Assembly: GCF_900496965.1 (NCBI RefSeq)
Contig: NZ_UFQB01000002.1
Location: 1 to 64,000 of the forward strand
Direction: 5' to 3'
Origin: Achromobacter agilis
Lineage (GTDB): Bacteria > Pseudomonadota > Gammaproteobacteria > Burkholderiales > Burkholderiaceae_B
DNA: 64,000 nucleotides
This document shows, piece after piece, positions 40,815-48,915 of the stretch. Under the pieces are notes generated by a model. The model saw only the letters and a program-made list of their open reading frames with translations, did no database searches and was not told where the DNA came from. The translations under genes were made by a program, and so were the position numbers. The stretch's first letter is position 1; every line of letters begins with the position of its first letter.

Positions 40815-42080
40815 ATGGACACCCGCATTCCCTCCCACGTGGACGTCGCCATCATCGGCGGCGGCATTATCGGCATCAGCACGGCCTGGGCCCTGGCCCG
40901 TTCCGGCCTGCGTGTGGCCGTCTTCGAAAAAGGCGCCGTCGCGGGCGAACAGTCCTCGCGCAACTGGGGCTGGATCCGCTCGGTCGGTCGCGACCACCGC
41001 GAACTGCCGCTGGCGCTGCGCGCCAACGCCCTGTGGCGCGAATTGCAGCAGCAGGTCGACGTGGGCTACCGGCAGCGCGGCCTCGCCTACCTGGGCCGCA
41101 GCGCCGCCGACATGCAGGGCCATGCCAAATGGCTGGAAGCTGCGCGTCCGTACGCGGTGCCCGCAAGGCTGATCGACGCGGCAGGCCTCCCGGCCCTGCT
41201 CGGCGCGCAGAGCGCGCGCGACTGGGCCGGCGCCCTCTACAACGCCGATGACGGCGTGGCCGAACCGCAGCTGGCCACGGCGGCGATTGCCGGCCTGGCG
41301 CGCGCGGCCGGCTGCCAGATATTCGAAGGCTGCGCCGTGCGCGGCCTGGACCTGGCCGCGGGCAAGGTGAGCGGCGTCGTCACCGAACGCGGCAGCGTCG
41401 GCGCGGCGGCCGTCGTGCTGGCGGGCGGCGCGTGGTCGCGGCTGTTCTGCGGCAACAGCGGCGTGTCGTTCCCGCAGCTCAAGGTGCACGCGTCGGTGCT
41501 GCGCACCACGCCGCTCGAAACCGGCATGGACCTGGCCATCAACGGCGGCGATTTCACCTGCCGCAAGCGTGCCGACGGCGGCTATACCGTTTCACAGCTC
41601 GGGGCCTCCACGGCCGACCTGACGCCCGACAGTATCCGGTTGATGCGCCAGTTCCTGCCCGCCTGGATGTCCGAGCGCAAATACCTGAAGCTGCGCGTGG
41701 GCCGGCGCTTCTTCGAGGAACTGATGATGCCGCGCCGTTTTGCACTGGACGCGCCCACGCCGTTCGAGCAGCACCGCGTCCTCGATCCCCAGCCCGGCAT
41801 GGCGGCCATATCCACCGCCCTGGAAAAACTCAAGGCGGCCTTCCCCGCATTCGCTGCGGCCCGGGTGGCCGGCGCCTGGGCCGGCATGATCGACGTCACG
41901 CCGGACGCCCTGCCCGTCATGTCCGCCGTGGATTCCGTGCCGGGATTCTTCCTGGCTTCCGGCTTTTCTGGCCATGGTTTCGGCATCGGCCCGGCGGCCG
42001 GCGAGCTGATGAGCGAGCTGGTCCAGGGCAAGACGCCCAGCGTGGATCCGGCCGCCTTCCGGCTGTCGCGCTTCGCCTAG
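40815..42080 (+). CDS. DAO-type FAD-dependent oxidoreductase
   Basis: The start at 40815 (MDTRIPSHVDVAIIGGG) gives 421 residues. The FAD motif IIGGGIIGISTAWALARSG is at about 13-31, and the C-terminal signature GFFLASGFSGHGFGIGPAAG is characteristic of the D-amino-acid/glycine/sarcosine oxidase family. The protein should oxidise an amine or amino acid, giving an imine and reduced FAD. It follows the MHS transporter by 35 bp and precedes a cupin gene. The substrate of this operon is not fixed by the sequence. Confidence 0.9.
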   Translation: MDTRIPSHVDVAIIGGGIIGISTAWALARSGLRVAVFEKGAVAGEQSSRNWGWIRSVGRDHRELPLALRANALWRELQQQVDVGYRQRGLAYLGRSAADMQGHAKWLEAARPYAVPARLIDAAGLPALLGAQSARDWAGALYNADDGVAEPQLATAAIAGLARAAGCQIFEGCAVRGLDLAAGKVSGVVTERGSVGAAAVVLAGGAWSRLFCGNSGVSFPQLKVHASVLRTTPLETGMDLAINGGDFTCRKRADGGYTVSQLGASTADLTPDSIRLMRQFLPAWMSERKYLKLRVGRRFFEELMMPRRFALDAPTPFEQHRVLDPQPGMAAISTALEKLKAAFPAFAAARVAGAWAGMIDVTPDALPVMSAVDSVPGFFLASGFSGHGFGIGPAAGELMSELVQGKTPSVDPAAFRLSRFA

Positions 42081-42135
42081 GGCCGGCTCGCCCTGGTCCC
42101 CATTTTTTTCACTCTAGTTTCATGGAGAAAACGCA

Positions 42136-42495
42136 GTGCCTGACAACAACGCGCGACTGATCCGCTTCAACGGCGGCCCGATGGTCGACCCGGTTCCCGG
42201 CAAACCCAAGCAGCCGCTTACCGGCGACGCCTCTTTCCTCAGCGTCAAGGCATTCGACCACCATAAGGCGCGCGCCGGCGTGTGGGAAAGCACGGCCGGC
42301 ACGTTCCAGGCGAACAACGCGGGCTACATCGAGTTCGGCTACATCGTCGAAGGCGCCTGCCGCCTGGTCGATCCCAACGGCACCGTGCACGCGCTGGCAG
42401 TGGGCGACGCCTTCGTCATGCCCGAAGGCTATTCGGGCCGCTGGGAAGTGGACCAGGCCGTAAAGAAGATCTACTTCATCAGCGTCACGCAGTAA
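42136..42495 (+). CDS. Cupin-domain protein (EutQ/DUF861-like)
   Basis: The start is a GTG at 42136 after a GGAG site, giving 119 residues. The single cupin domain has YIEFGYIVEGACRLVDPNGT and LAVGDAFVMPEGYSGRWEV, the DUF861 pattern. Proteins of this type often sit with amino-acid or amine oxidases and may bind metals or detoxify products. Here it ends the XRE-MHS-DAO operon, 56 bp after the oxidase. No catalytic residues can be assigned. It is convergent with the isochorismatase gene, whose stop lies 14 bp away. Confidence 0.88.
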   Translation: MPDNNARLIRFNGGPMVDPVPGKPKQPLTGDASFLSVKAFDHHKARAGVWESTAGTFQANNAGYIEFGYIVEGACRLVDPNGTVHALAVGDAFVMPEGYSGRWEVDQAVKKIYFISVTQ

Positions 42496-42509
42496 ACGCC
42501 CCGCCCGGA

Positions 42510-43121
42510 TCAGGCCAGCGGCAGCCTCAGCACCTGCTCCGTCGTCAAGACATCCCCAAACGTATCGTCGATGCTCGCCAGGGCGGCGCGGTGCAGGCTG
42601 TCGTGGTCCACGACGCTGCCGTCTGCGCGGTCCAGGTCGCGGGTGGCGCAGGCGTCCTCGGCCACGATGACGCCGTAGCCCAGCGGCACGGCGTCGCGCG
42701 CAGCGCCCGCCACGCAGGCGTGCGTCATCAATCCGGTGATCACCAGCGTCTTGATGCCGGCGGCCTTCAGGCGCTGGTCCAGGTCGGTGGTGGGAAAGAC
42801 GCTGACCGAGGTCTTCTGCACCACCGCGTGGTGCGGAGCGGGCCGCAGGTCGGCATGGAATTCGGCCGTGGCGCTGCGCTCGGCGAAGATCGGGCTGCCT
42901 TCGGGCGTGAGGTGCTGGATATGGAATACCGGCATCCCCGCCTGGTCGGCATGCGCGATCAGGCGCTGCGCGTTGCCCAGCGCGGCCTTGCCATCGGGAA
43001 TCGGCATCTTGCCGGTGAAGTACTCGTTCTGGAAGTCGATGACCAGCAGGGCCGTGCTGGAAGCATCGAGAGCGGCCGGAGCGGCGGCGCCGGCCAGGGT
43101 GCGGATGGTGGGATGGTTCAT
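42510..43121 (-). CDS. Isochorismatase-like cysteine hydrolase
   Basis: The 203-residue protein has the catalytic triad of the cysteine hydrolases: D29 (LLVIDFQNEY), K103 (VVQKTSVS) and C136 (GLMTHACVAGA). Such enzymes hydrolyse amides or vinyl ethers, for example nicotinamide, ureido acids or isochorismate. The ATG at 43121 starts the conserved body soon after an Ala-rich leader without signal-peptide character. It is divergent from a GlxA-type regulator, with a long inverted repeat between the two, so the regulator probably controls it. The substrate is unknown. Confidence 0.9.
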   Translation of the reverse strand: MNHPTIRTLAGAAAPAALDASSTALLVIDFQNEYFTGKMPIPDGKAALGNAQRLIAHADQAGMPVFHIQHLTPEGSPIFAERSATAEFHADLRPAPHHAVVQKTSVSVFPTTDLDQRLKAAGIKTLVITGLMTHACVAGAARDAVPLGYGVIVAEDACATRDLDRADGSVVDHDSLHRAALASIDDTFGDVLTTEQVLRLPLA

Positions 43122-43234
43122 GGTTTTGCCTCTGCGGTGTTGAATGGGATCGGGGCCGCGCGGGGCCGCGGGCCGGTTCTGCGCCCTGCAGCGCGGAAGG
43201 CTTCAGTGTCCCGCCATGGCGGCTATGGCGATAG

Positions 43235-43269
43235 TGGCCCGATGGACAACAACTGATAGAATCGGGCCA
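43235..43269. promoter_or_regulatory. Long inverted repeat between isochorismatase and GlxA-type genes
   Basis: TGGCCCGAT (43235-43243) and ATCGGGCCA (43261-43269) are perfect 9-bp inverted copies separated by 17 bp. The placement, 42 bp before the GlxA-type gene and 114 bp from the divergent hydrolase start, suits an AraC-family operator with two half-sites on one face of the helix. Confidence 0.5.
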
Positions 43270-43310
43270 ACCCGAACCTGATCCGTGCCGCAGCGCCGCC
43301 GGGGCTCCCC

Positions 43311-44279
43311 ATGCATACCGTCGCCATCATCGCCTTCGAGGGCATCAGCCCCTTCCACCTGTCCGTCCCCTGCATGGTGTTCGGCGACGACCTGGCCCGG
43401 CTGGGCGTGCCGCGCTACCGCTTGCTGATCTGCGCCGAGACGCCAGGGCTCATTTCCACCATGTCGGGGTTCAAGATCCAGGTGGAGCACGGGCTTTCCG
43501 CGCTGGAACAGGCCGACACCCTCATCATGCCGGCCTGGCGGGACCCCGAAGAAACCGCGCCGCCCGCCCTACTGGAGGCGCTGCGCGCCGGCCACCGCCG
43601 GGGCGCCCGGATCGCCGGGCTGTGCCTGGGCACGTTCGTGCTGGCCGAAGCCGGCCTGCTGGACGGGCGCGCCGCCGCCACGCATTGGGCCTGGGGCGAT
43701 GATTTTGCACGGCGCTATCCCCAGGTCAGGCTGGACCGCAAGTCCCTGTACCTGGACGACGGCGAGATCCTTACGTCCGCCGGCACGGCCGCCGCCATCG
43801 ATTGCTGCCTGCATCTGCTGCGCTGCGACCACGGGGCGGAGGTCGCCAACCGCGTGGCGCGGCGCATGGTGGTGGCGCCGCACCGGGATGGCGGGCAGGC
43901 CCAGTACATCGAGCAGCCGCTGCCCGGCGTCACGGGCTCGGACCGGCTCAGCGCCGCGCTGGACTGGGCGCTGGAACACCTGGAACAGCCCCTTACGCTG
44001 GATCTGCTGGCCGACCGCGCCGGCATGAGCCGGCGCAATTTCACGCGGCGTTTCAAGGCCAAGACCGGCGCCACGGTGTCGCAGTGGGTGCTCAACCACC
44101 GGCTGGCGGCGGCCCAACGCCTGCTGGAGACCACCAGCAAGGCGGTGGACCGGATCGCCGAACTGGCGGGTTTCGGCTCGCCGGCCTCGTTCCGCCAGCA
44201 TTTCCTCGGCGCCTTCTCGGTATCGCCGTCGGCGTACCGCCGGCAGTTCAGCGCCGCCCCGGACCGCGCCTTGCCGTAA
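43311..44279 (+). CDS. GlxA-family transcriptional regulator (DJ-1/PfpI + AraC)
   Basis: The 322-residue protein combines an N-terminal class I glutamine-amidotransferase-like (DJ-1/PfpI) domain, with AGLCLGTFVLAEAGLLDGRA as its nucleophile-elbow region, and a C-terminal AraC helix-turn-helix pair (about 225-310; LADRAGMSRRNFTRRFKAKT and ELAGFGSPASFRQHFL). GlxA-type proteins regulate carnitine, arginine, nicotinate or similar catabolic genes. The inverted repeat upstream and the divergent isochorismatase suggest a simple regulatory pair. A MurA-like gene follows on the same strand after 74 bp but is probably separate. Confidence 0.92.
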   Translation: MHTVAIIAFEGISPFHLSVPCMVFGDDLARLGVPRYRLLICAETPGLISTMSGFKIQVEHGLSALEQADTLIMPAWRDPEETAPPALLEALRAGHRRGARIAGLCLGTFVLAEAGLLDGRAAATHWAWGDDFARRYPQVRLDRKSLYLDDGEILTSAGTAAAIDCCLHLLRCDHGAEVANRVARRMVVAPHRDGGQAQYIEQPLPGVTGSDRLSAALDWALEHLEQPLTLDLLADRAGMSRRNFTRRFKAKTGATVSQWVLNHRLAAAQRLLETTSKAVDRIAELAGFGSPASFRQHFLGAFSVSPSAYRRQFSAAPDRALP

Positions 44280-44353
44280 GACGGCCGGACAATACGCGGC
44301 GCGCCGACGCTACAATTCCCGGCACTGCTTTCCAACCCGCCGCACCCAGCTCC

Positions 44354-45655
44354 ATGTCTAATCTCATCGTCCACGGTGGCACGCCTCTGCGCGGCCGCGT
44401 CATTCCTTCGGCCAACAAGAACGCGGTGCTACCCGTGCTGTGCGCCACCCTGCTGACCGACCAGCCGCTGCGGCTGCATGGCGTGCCCGACATCACGGAC
44501 GTCCGCAAGATCCTGGACATCTTCCGCACGCTGGGCAGCGACGTCCGGCTGGACGAGGCCACGCGCACGCTGGAACTGCACCACCGGGACACGGCGTTCG
44601 ACGCCACGGAGCACCGGCTGCCCGAAGAAATGCGTTCGTCGATCATGCTGGTGCCCCCGCTGCTGGCCCGCTTCGGCGTGGCGCGGCTGGAGGACAACGT
44701 CAAGGGCTGCACCCTGGGGGTGCGCGAGATCGATCCGCACGTGGACATTTTCCGTTCGTTCGGCGGCGAGGTGGAACGCGCCAGCGGCTCGCTGCTGGTC
44801 CGCAGCAGCGGCCCGTTGAAGCCAACCCACCACTGGCTGGACTACGCCTCGGTGACCACGACGGAGAACTTCGTGCTGTGCGCGGCCGCGGCGCAAGGCG
44901 AATCTACCCTGACCAACGCCGCCTCCGAACCGCACGTGCAGGAATTCTGCCGTTTCATGGCGATGATGGGCGCCGACATCGACGGCATCGGCACCTCGCG
45001 CCTGACGGTGCGCGGCGGCGCCCGCCTGCGGGGCGGCGAATTCACTTTCGAAGAAGACTTCCACGAAATCACCACCTTCCTCGCGCTCGGCGCGATCACG
45101 GGCGGCGACGTGGTGGTGCGCAACAGCACCCCGGGCAATTTCCCGCTGATCGACCGCACCTTCGCCAAGTTCGGCGTGCAGATCGTGCACGAGAACGGCT
45201 GGTCGCGCGCGCTGCGCCAGGGGCCGCTGAAGGTGCAGACGCCTTTCACCAGCAATGTGCTGACCAAGGTCGAGGCGGCGCCCTGGCCCTATTTCCCCGT
45301 GGACCTGCTGCCGATCTTCATCGCGCTGGGCGTGTGCGCCGAGGGCAACGCCATGTTCTGGAACAAGGTGTATGACGGCGCGCTGGGCTGGACCGGCGAA
45401 CTGTCGAAATTCGGCGCGCATGTGTTCTCGTCGGACCCGCACCGGGTCATTACTTTCGGCGGCACGCCGCTGACCCCGGCCGTGGTCGAAAGCCCCTACA
45501 TCATCCGGGTCGCGATCGCGCTCTTCATGATCGCCAGCAGCATCGACGGCCGCTCGGAAATCCGCAACGCCACGCCCATCCGCCGCGCGCACCCGCGCTT
45601 CGTCGAAAACCTGCGCAGCCTCGGCGTGCAGGTGGAATGGACCAGCGAAGAGTAA
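44354..45655 (+). CDS. murA: MurA-family enolpyruvyl transferase, probable paralogue
   Basis: The start at 44354 gives 433 residues. The fold is that of UDP-N-acetylglucosamine 1-carboxyvinyltransferase, which transfers enolpyruvate from PEP in the first step of peptidoglycan synthesis. Conserved points are K22-N23 (PSANKNAVLP), C119 (KGCTLGVREID) in the position of the fosfomycin-sensitive Cys115 of E. coli, and an Asp in FPVDLLP matching Asp305. All are present, so it could be active. The gene lies away from cell-wall genes, next to a regulator and a flavo-oxidase, so it may be a second copy or a relative with a different acceptor. A longer in-frame reading upstream overlaps the regulator in another frame and is rejected. 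Confidence 0.8.
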   Translation: MSNLIVHGGTPLRGRVIPSANKNAVLPVLCATLLTDQPLRLHGVPDITDVRKILDIFRTLGSDVRLDEATRTLELHHRDTAFDATEHRLPEEMRSSIMLVPPLLARFGVARLEDNVKGCTLGVREIDPHVDIFRSFGGEVERASGSLLVRSSGPLKPTHHWLDYASVTTTENFVLCAAAAQGESTLTNAASEPHVQEFCRFMAMMGADIDGIGTSRLTVRGGARLRGGEFTFEEDFHEITTFLALGAITGGDVVVRNSTPGNFPLIDRTFAKFGVQIVHENGWSRALRQGPLKVQTPFTSNVLTKVEAAPWPYFPVDLLPIFIALGVCAEGNAMFWNKVYDGALGWTGELSKFGAHVFSSDPHRVITFGGTPLTPAVVESPYIIRVAIALFMIASSIDGRSEIRNATPIRRAHPRFVENLRSLGVQVEWTSEE

Positions 45656-45753
45656 GCCCGGACTAGTGCCGCCGGACTGCTGTCTGGCGGCGGGCGCAAG
45701 CCTATACTTGCTCAAGCATCGGCCACGAAGCAACACCTTCAAGGAGGTGTGAA

Positions 45754-47145
45754 ATGAGCAAACTATCCAATGAAGCGCTGGATGCCCTCAAGGCATCCGC
45801 AAGGGGCCAGGTCCTGGTTCCCGGCGCGGCGGGCTACGACGATGCCCGCAAAATCTGGAATGCCATGATCGACCGCCGCCCGGCGGTCATTCTGCGATGC
45901 GCGGGCGTCGCGGACGTGCGGCTGGCGGTGAATTTCGCGCGCGAGAACGGTTTGGCGGTGGCCGTGCGCGGCGGCGGCCACAACATCGCGGGCACCGCCG
46001 TCTGCGAAGGCGGCATGATGATCGATCTTTCCCCTATGAAGTCGGTGCGGGTCGACCCCGCCCGGGCCCGCGCCTTTGCCGAGCCCGGCGCCCTCCTCTC
46101 CGACGTAGACCACGAAACCCAGGCCTTCGGGCTGGCGTTGCCGCTGGGCATCAATTCGACGACCGGCGTGGCCGGCCTGACCCTGGGCGGCGGCTTCGGC
46201 TGGCTGACTCGCAAGTTCGGCATGACCATCGATAACCTGGTGTCGGCGGACGTGGTAACCGCCGACGGCGGCTTCCTGCATGCCAGCGCGCAGGACAACG
46301 AGGAACTGTTCTGGGCGATCCGTGGCGGCGGCGGCAATTTCGGGGTGGTCACGATGTTCGAATACCAGTTGCATCCCGTCGGACCGATGGTCTACGGGGG
46401 GCTGGTGGTGCTGCCGCTGGAACAGGGCAAGGAAGCGCTGCGGAAGTACCGCGACGCGCTGCCGTCCATGCCGCCCGAGCTGACGGTCTGGGCGGTGCTG
46501 CGGCTGGCGCCCCCGCTGCCCTTCCTGCCGGAGTCGGCCCACGGCAAGCCGATGCTGGCCTTCGCCCTCTGCTACTCGGGCGATCCGGCCCAGGGGCCGA
46601 CCGCCGTCGAAGCGGTGCGCGGCTGGGGCAAGCCCTATGGCGAGCATCTGGGCCCCACGCCTTATGCCGCCTGGCAAAAGGCCTTCGATCCCCTCTTGAC
46701 GCCGGGCGCGCGCAACTACTGGAAGTCGCACAATCTGGGCTTCCTGGAAGACGGGCTGATCGACACCATCGTGGCCTCGGTAGATAACCCGCCTTCGCCG
46801 CAGTGCGAGATCTTCCTGGGCTATATCGAGGGCGTCGCGAAACGCGTGCCCGTCGCGGCCACCGCCTATCCGCATCGGTCCGCGCAGTTCGCCATGAACG
46901 TGCACGGGCGTTGGGACGCGCCGCAGGACGACGACCGTTGCATCGCCTGGGCGCGCGCGCTGTTCAAGGCGACGGAGCCTTTTGCGCAGGGCGGCGTGTA
47001 TGTGAACTTCCTGACTCAGGACGAGCCGGAACGGCTGGGCTCCGCCTATGGGCCGAACTTCGAACGGCTGACGCGGGCGAAGGCCCGCTACGACCCGAGC
47101 AATCTGTTCCGGCACAACCAGAACATCCCGCCGGCCGCCCCCTGA
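45754..47145 (+). CDS. FAD-binding oxidoreductase, berberine-bridge-enzyme type
   Basis: The 463-residue protein has the PCMH-type FAD-binding domain with VRGGGHNIAG, where H76 is the usual site of covalent histidyl-FAD. The GINSTTGVAGLTLGGGFG region and the C-terminal BBE segment RYDPSNLFRHNQNIPP follow. Such enzymes oxidise sugars, alcohols or alkaloid-like compounds with oxygen. The AAGGAGGTG ribosome-binding site before the ATG at 45754 is strong. No signal peptide is apparent. It appears monocistronic, with a hairpin at 47171-47198 after its stop. The substrate is unknown. Confidence 0.9.
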   Translation: MSKLSNEALDALKASARGQVLVPGAAGYDDARKIWNAMIDRRPAVILRCAGVADVRLAVNFARENGLAVAVRGGGHNIAGTAVCEGGMMIDLSPMKSVRVDPARARAFAEPGALLSDVDHETQAFGLALPLGINSTTGVAGLTLGGGFGWLTRKFGMTIDNLVSADVVTADGGFLHASAQDNEELFWAIRGGGGNFGVVTMFEYQLHPVGPMVYGGLVVLPLEQGKEALRKYRDALPSMPPELTVWAVLRLAPPLPFLPESAHGKPMLAFALCYSGDPAQGPTAVEAVRGWGKPYGEHLGPTPYAAWQKAFDPLLTPGARNYWKSHNLGFLEDGLIDTIVASVDNPPSPQCEIFLGYIEGVAKRVPVAATAYPHRSAQFAMNVHGRWDAPQDDDRCIAWARALFKATEPFAQGGVYVNFLTQDEPERLGSAYGPNFERLTRAKARYDPSNLFRHNQNIPPAAP

Positions 47146-47170
47146 CGGTTGTCGGCGCCAGCGCCTTGGC

Positions 47171-47198
47171 GAACACGCGCCCCTAGCGGCGCGTGTTC
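47171..47198. other. Perfect hairpin downstream of the BBE oxidase gene
   Basis: GAACACGCGC and GCGCGTGTTC pair in a 10-bp perfect stem with an 8-nt loop, starting 26 bp after the oxidase stop codon. No U-tract follows on either strand, so it is a weak terminator candidate. It overlaps the stop of the small minus-strand reading frame at 47183-47314. Confidence 0.4.
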
Positions 47199-47314
47199 AG
47201 TTCGATAGCGGCGCGGATCAGCGCCTTCAGTGCTTTCTCATCCAGGGCATCGCCTTCGCGAATATCGATGGCGCGCCGCCTTATCGTCCGCGCCGCAAAG
47301 CGGTAGCCTGACAT
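47183..47314 (-). CDS. Possible 43-residue protein or gene remnant
   Basis: The gap 47146-47468 is largely non-coding, but its minus strand holds an uninterrupted 44-codon frame from ATG at 47314. It reads MSGYRFAARTIRRRAIDIRE and continues with GDALDEKALKALIRAAIELN. The composition is protein-like, with a predicted amphipathic helix at the end, and looks like the C-terminal tail of a larger small-domain protein whose beginning is gone. No good ribosome-binding site precedes it. It may be a pseudogene remnant or a small protein. Confidence 0.35.
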   Translation of the reverse strand: MSGYRFAARTIRRRAIDIREGDALDEKALKALIRAAIELNTRR

Positions 47315-47468
47315 TATTCCGCAGAATGGAATATGACTCACGGCGGCGCTTGGACCAAATCGTGAAGTATTTATTAACGTGATTCGCGGATTATGCCGTT
47401 GACGGTATTGACCCTGCCCCTGATTTTCGGTTGAATCTCCCGGATACGCATAAGGAGCGGTGGGAACA

Positions 47469-48863
47469 ATGGGTCATCTGGTTTTATTGCTGCTAGGCGT
47501 CGAATATCTGCGCAAGCGCGCCCGCGGTCTGGCGATCGTGGGCTGGATATTCCTGATCGCGGGCGTGGTGATTTTTATCGACGCGCTGGATGGGGTGATT
47601 CATTTTCCGCTGAAGTTCTTTGCCGCGCTACTGGTGCTCGAGGGCCTGGCAACGCTCATGATCGCCAAGTCCGGCGTGGGCGGGCAGCGGGTACTGCGCT
47701 ATACCAAAGGCATTATGGTGGTGGCCGCTGGCGCCCTGGTGCTGGCCGGCCAGCATCACGGACATTTCGTGCTGTCCATGATTTTCGGCGTGCTGTTTCT
47801 GCTGGATGGGCTGATGCAATGTTCCGCCGCCTATGTGGTGCGCTATGAACGCTGGCGCTATGTGTTTGCCTCGGGCGTCGCCGAAATACTGCTGGCCATT
47901 TTCTTTTTCCAGCCCTATCCCACGTATTACGTCGGCACCCTGCCATACGCCCTGGGCCTGTTCCTGGCGTTTTCGGGGCTCAAGCTCCTGGCCCTGGCCT
48001 ACCGGGTCCGCCGCCTGGACTCCAATCCCGCCCTGGACGAAAACCCGCGCCCGGACTTCATGCCCACCCGCGGCAGCGATGCGCCGCAAACGGAATTCGA
48101 TGGCCCCCCGCTGGAATCGGAACGCGCGCTGACGGTTCACGTCTGGACGCCGTCCGGTTCGGCCAAAACAAAAACGCGCAATTATCCGGTGCTGGACCGC
48201 TATATCGCAGCCGTCGACATCAACGGGGTGGTGTCCACCGGCCACGCCGCGATGGAATCGCCCGAAGGCGTGTACATCAGCCTGTATCCCGCGCAGGAAA
48301 TCGACCACTCTCCCGAACAATTCGGCACGCTGCTGCGCGCCACGCCCGACAACAACGTCCCTGGCGTGTTCCAGCCCGATTACGCCACCGAGTCCAAAGC
48401 GTGGTGCCCGTCCACGATGCAGGTGCGTATCCGTAATTACGACGCCGCCAAGCTGCAGGCCTTCTGGGACGAGTACCGCAAGACCACGACCTATAACCTG
48501 ACGCACCGCAACTGCTCCAGCTCCGTGTCCAACGGGCTGGAAGCGGCGCTGGATGGCGTGGTGGGCCGCCTGCATGGCTCCGAGGCCGGCTGGCGCGTCC
48601 TGTTGCGGCTGCTGCTCACGCCGGAACTCTGGGTGGCGGGGCAGATCCGCAAGCGCGCCCTGACCATGGCCTGGACTCCGGGGCTGACGCTGGACTATGC
48701 GCGCGCGCTCAGCATGCTGGCCGACCCGCGCCCCTTCGGCTGGTGGAAGGTGTCGCAGCGCGCGCTGCGGCAGATGGCCAGCCTGCGCGCCGGCTGGCGC
48801 AAGCAGGACCGCGAGGCGGTAGCCCGCCAGTCCGGCGACGCCTCGTCGCAGAGCGCTCAATGA
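47469..48863 (+). CDS. HdeD-like membrane protein fused to a permuted papain-like domain
   Basis: The ATG at 47469 follows AAGGAG at a spacing of 10 and gives 464 residues. Residues about 1-180 form six hydrophobic segments in the pattern of DUF308/HdeD-like membrane domains. After a hydrophilic linker, residues 240-365 contain STGHAAMESPEGVYIS (H259) and LTHRNCSSSVSN (C349). A His followed by Cys in that order is the arrangement of circularly permuted NlpC/P60-like cysteine peptidases. The topology side of the domain is not settled. The next gene encodes a second membrane protein with the same His-then-Cys order. The fusion is unusual and the function unknown; a lipid- or peptide-amide-acting enzyme is an inference. 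Confidence 0.65.
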   Translation: MGHLVLLLLGVEYLRKRARGLAIVGWIFLIAGVVIFIDALDGVIHFPLKFFAALLVLEGLATLMIAKSGVGGQRVLRYTKGIMVVAAGALVLAGQHHGHFVLSMIFGVLFLLDGLMQCSAAYVVRYERWRYVFASGVAEILLAIFFFQPYPTYYVGTLPYALGLFLAFSGLKLLALAYRVRRLDSNPALDENPRPDFMPTRGSDAPQTEFDGPPLESERALTVHVWTPSGSAKTKTRNYPVLDRYIAAVDINGVVSTGHAAMESPEGVYISLYPAQEIDHSPEQFGTLLRATPDNNVPGVFQPDYATESKAWCPSTMQVRIRNYDAAKLQAFWDEYRKTTTYNLTHRNCSSSVSNGLEAALDGVVGRLHGSEAGWRVLLRLLLTPELWVAGQIRKRALTMAWTPGLTLDYARALSMLADPRPFGWWKVSQRALRQMASLRAGWRKQDREAVARQSGDASSQSAQ

Positions 48864-48915
48864 AGCGCGCGAATAGTGCCCTGGGGCGGCCCGCGATCCG
48901 GCTGGATGCGGCGCC

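Noticed and set aside
43802..44353. Long N-terminal extension of the MurA-like gene
   Set aside because: It runs through the GlxA-type gene in another frame and has no family similarity; the ATG at 44354 gives the correct MurA start.
47171..47198. Hairpin as a terminator of the BBE gene
   Set aside because: There is no U-tract on either strand; it is kept only as a stem-loop.
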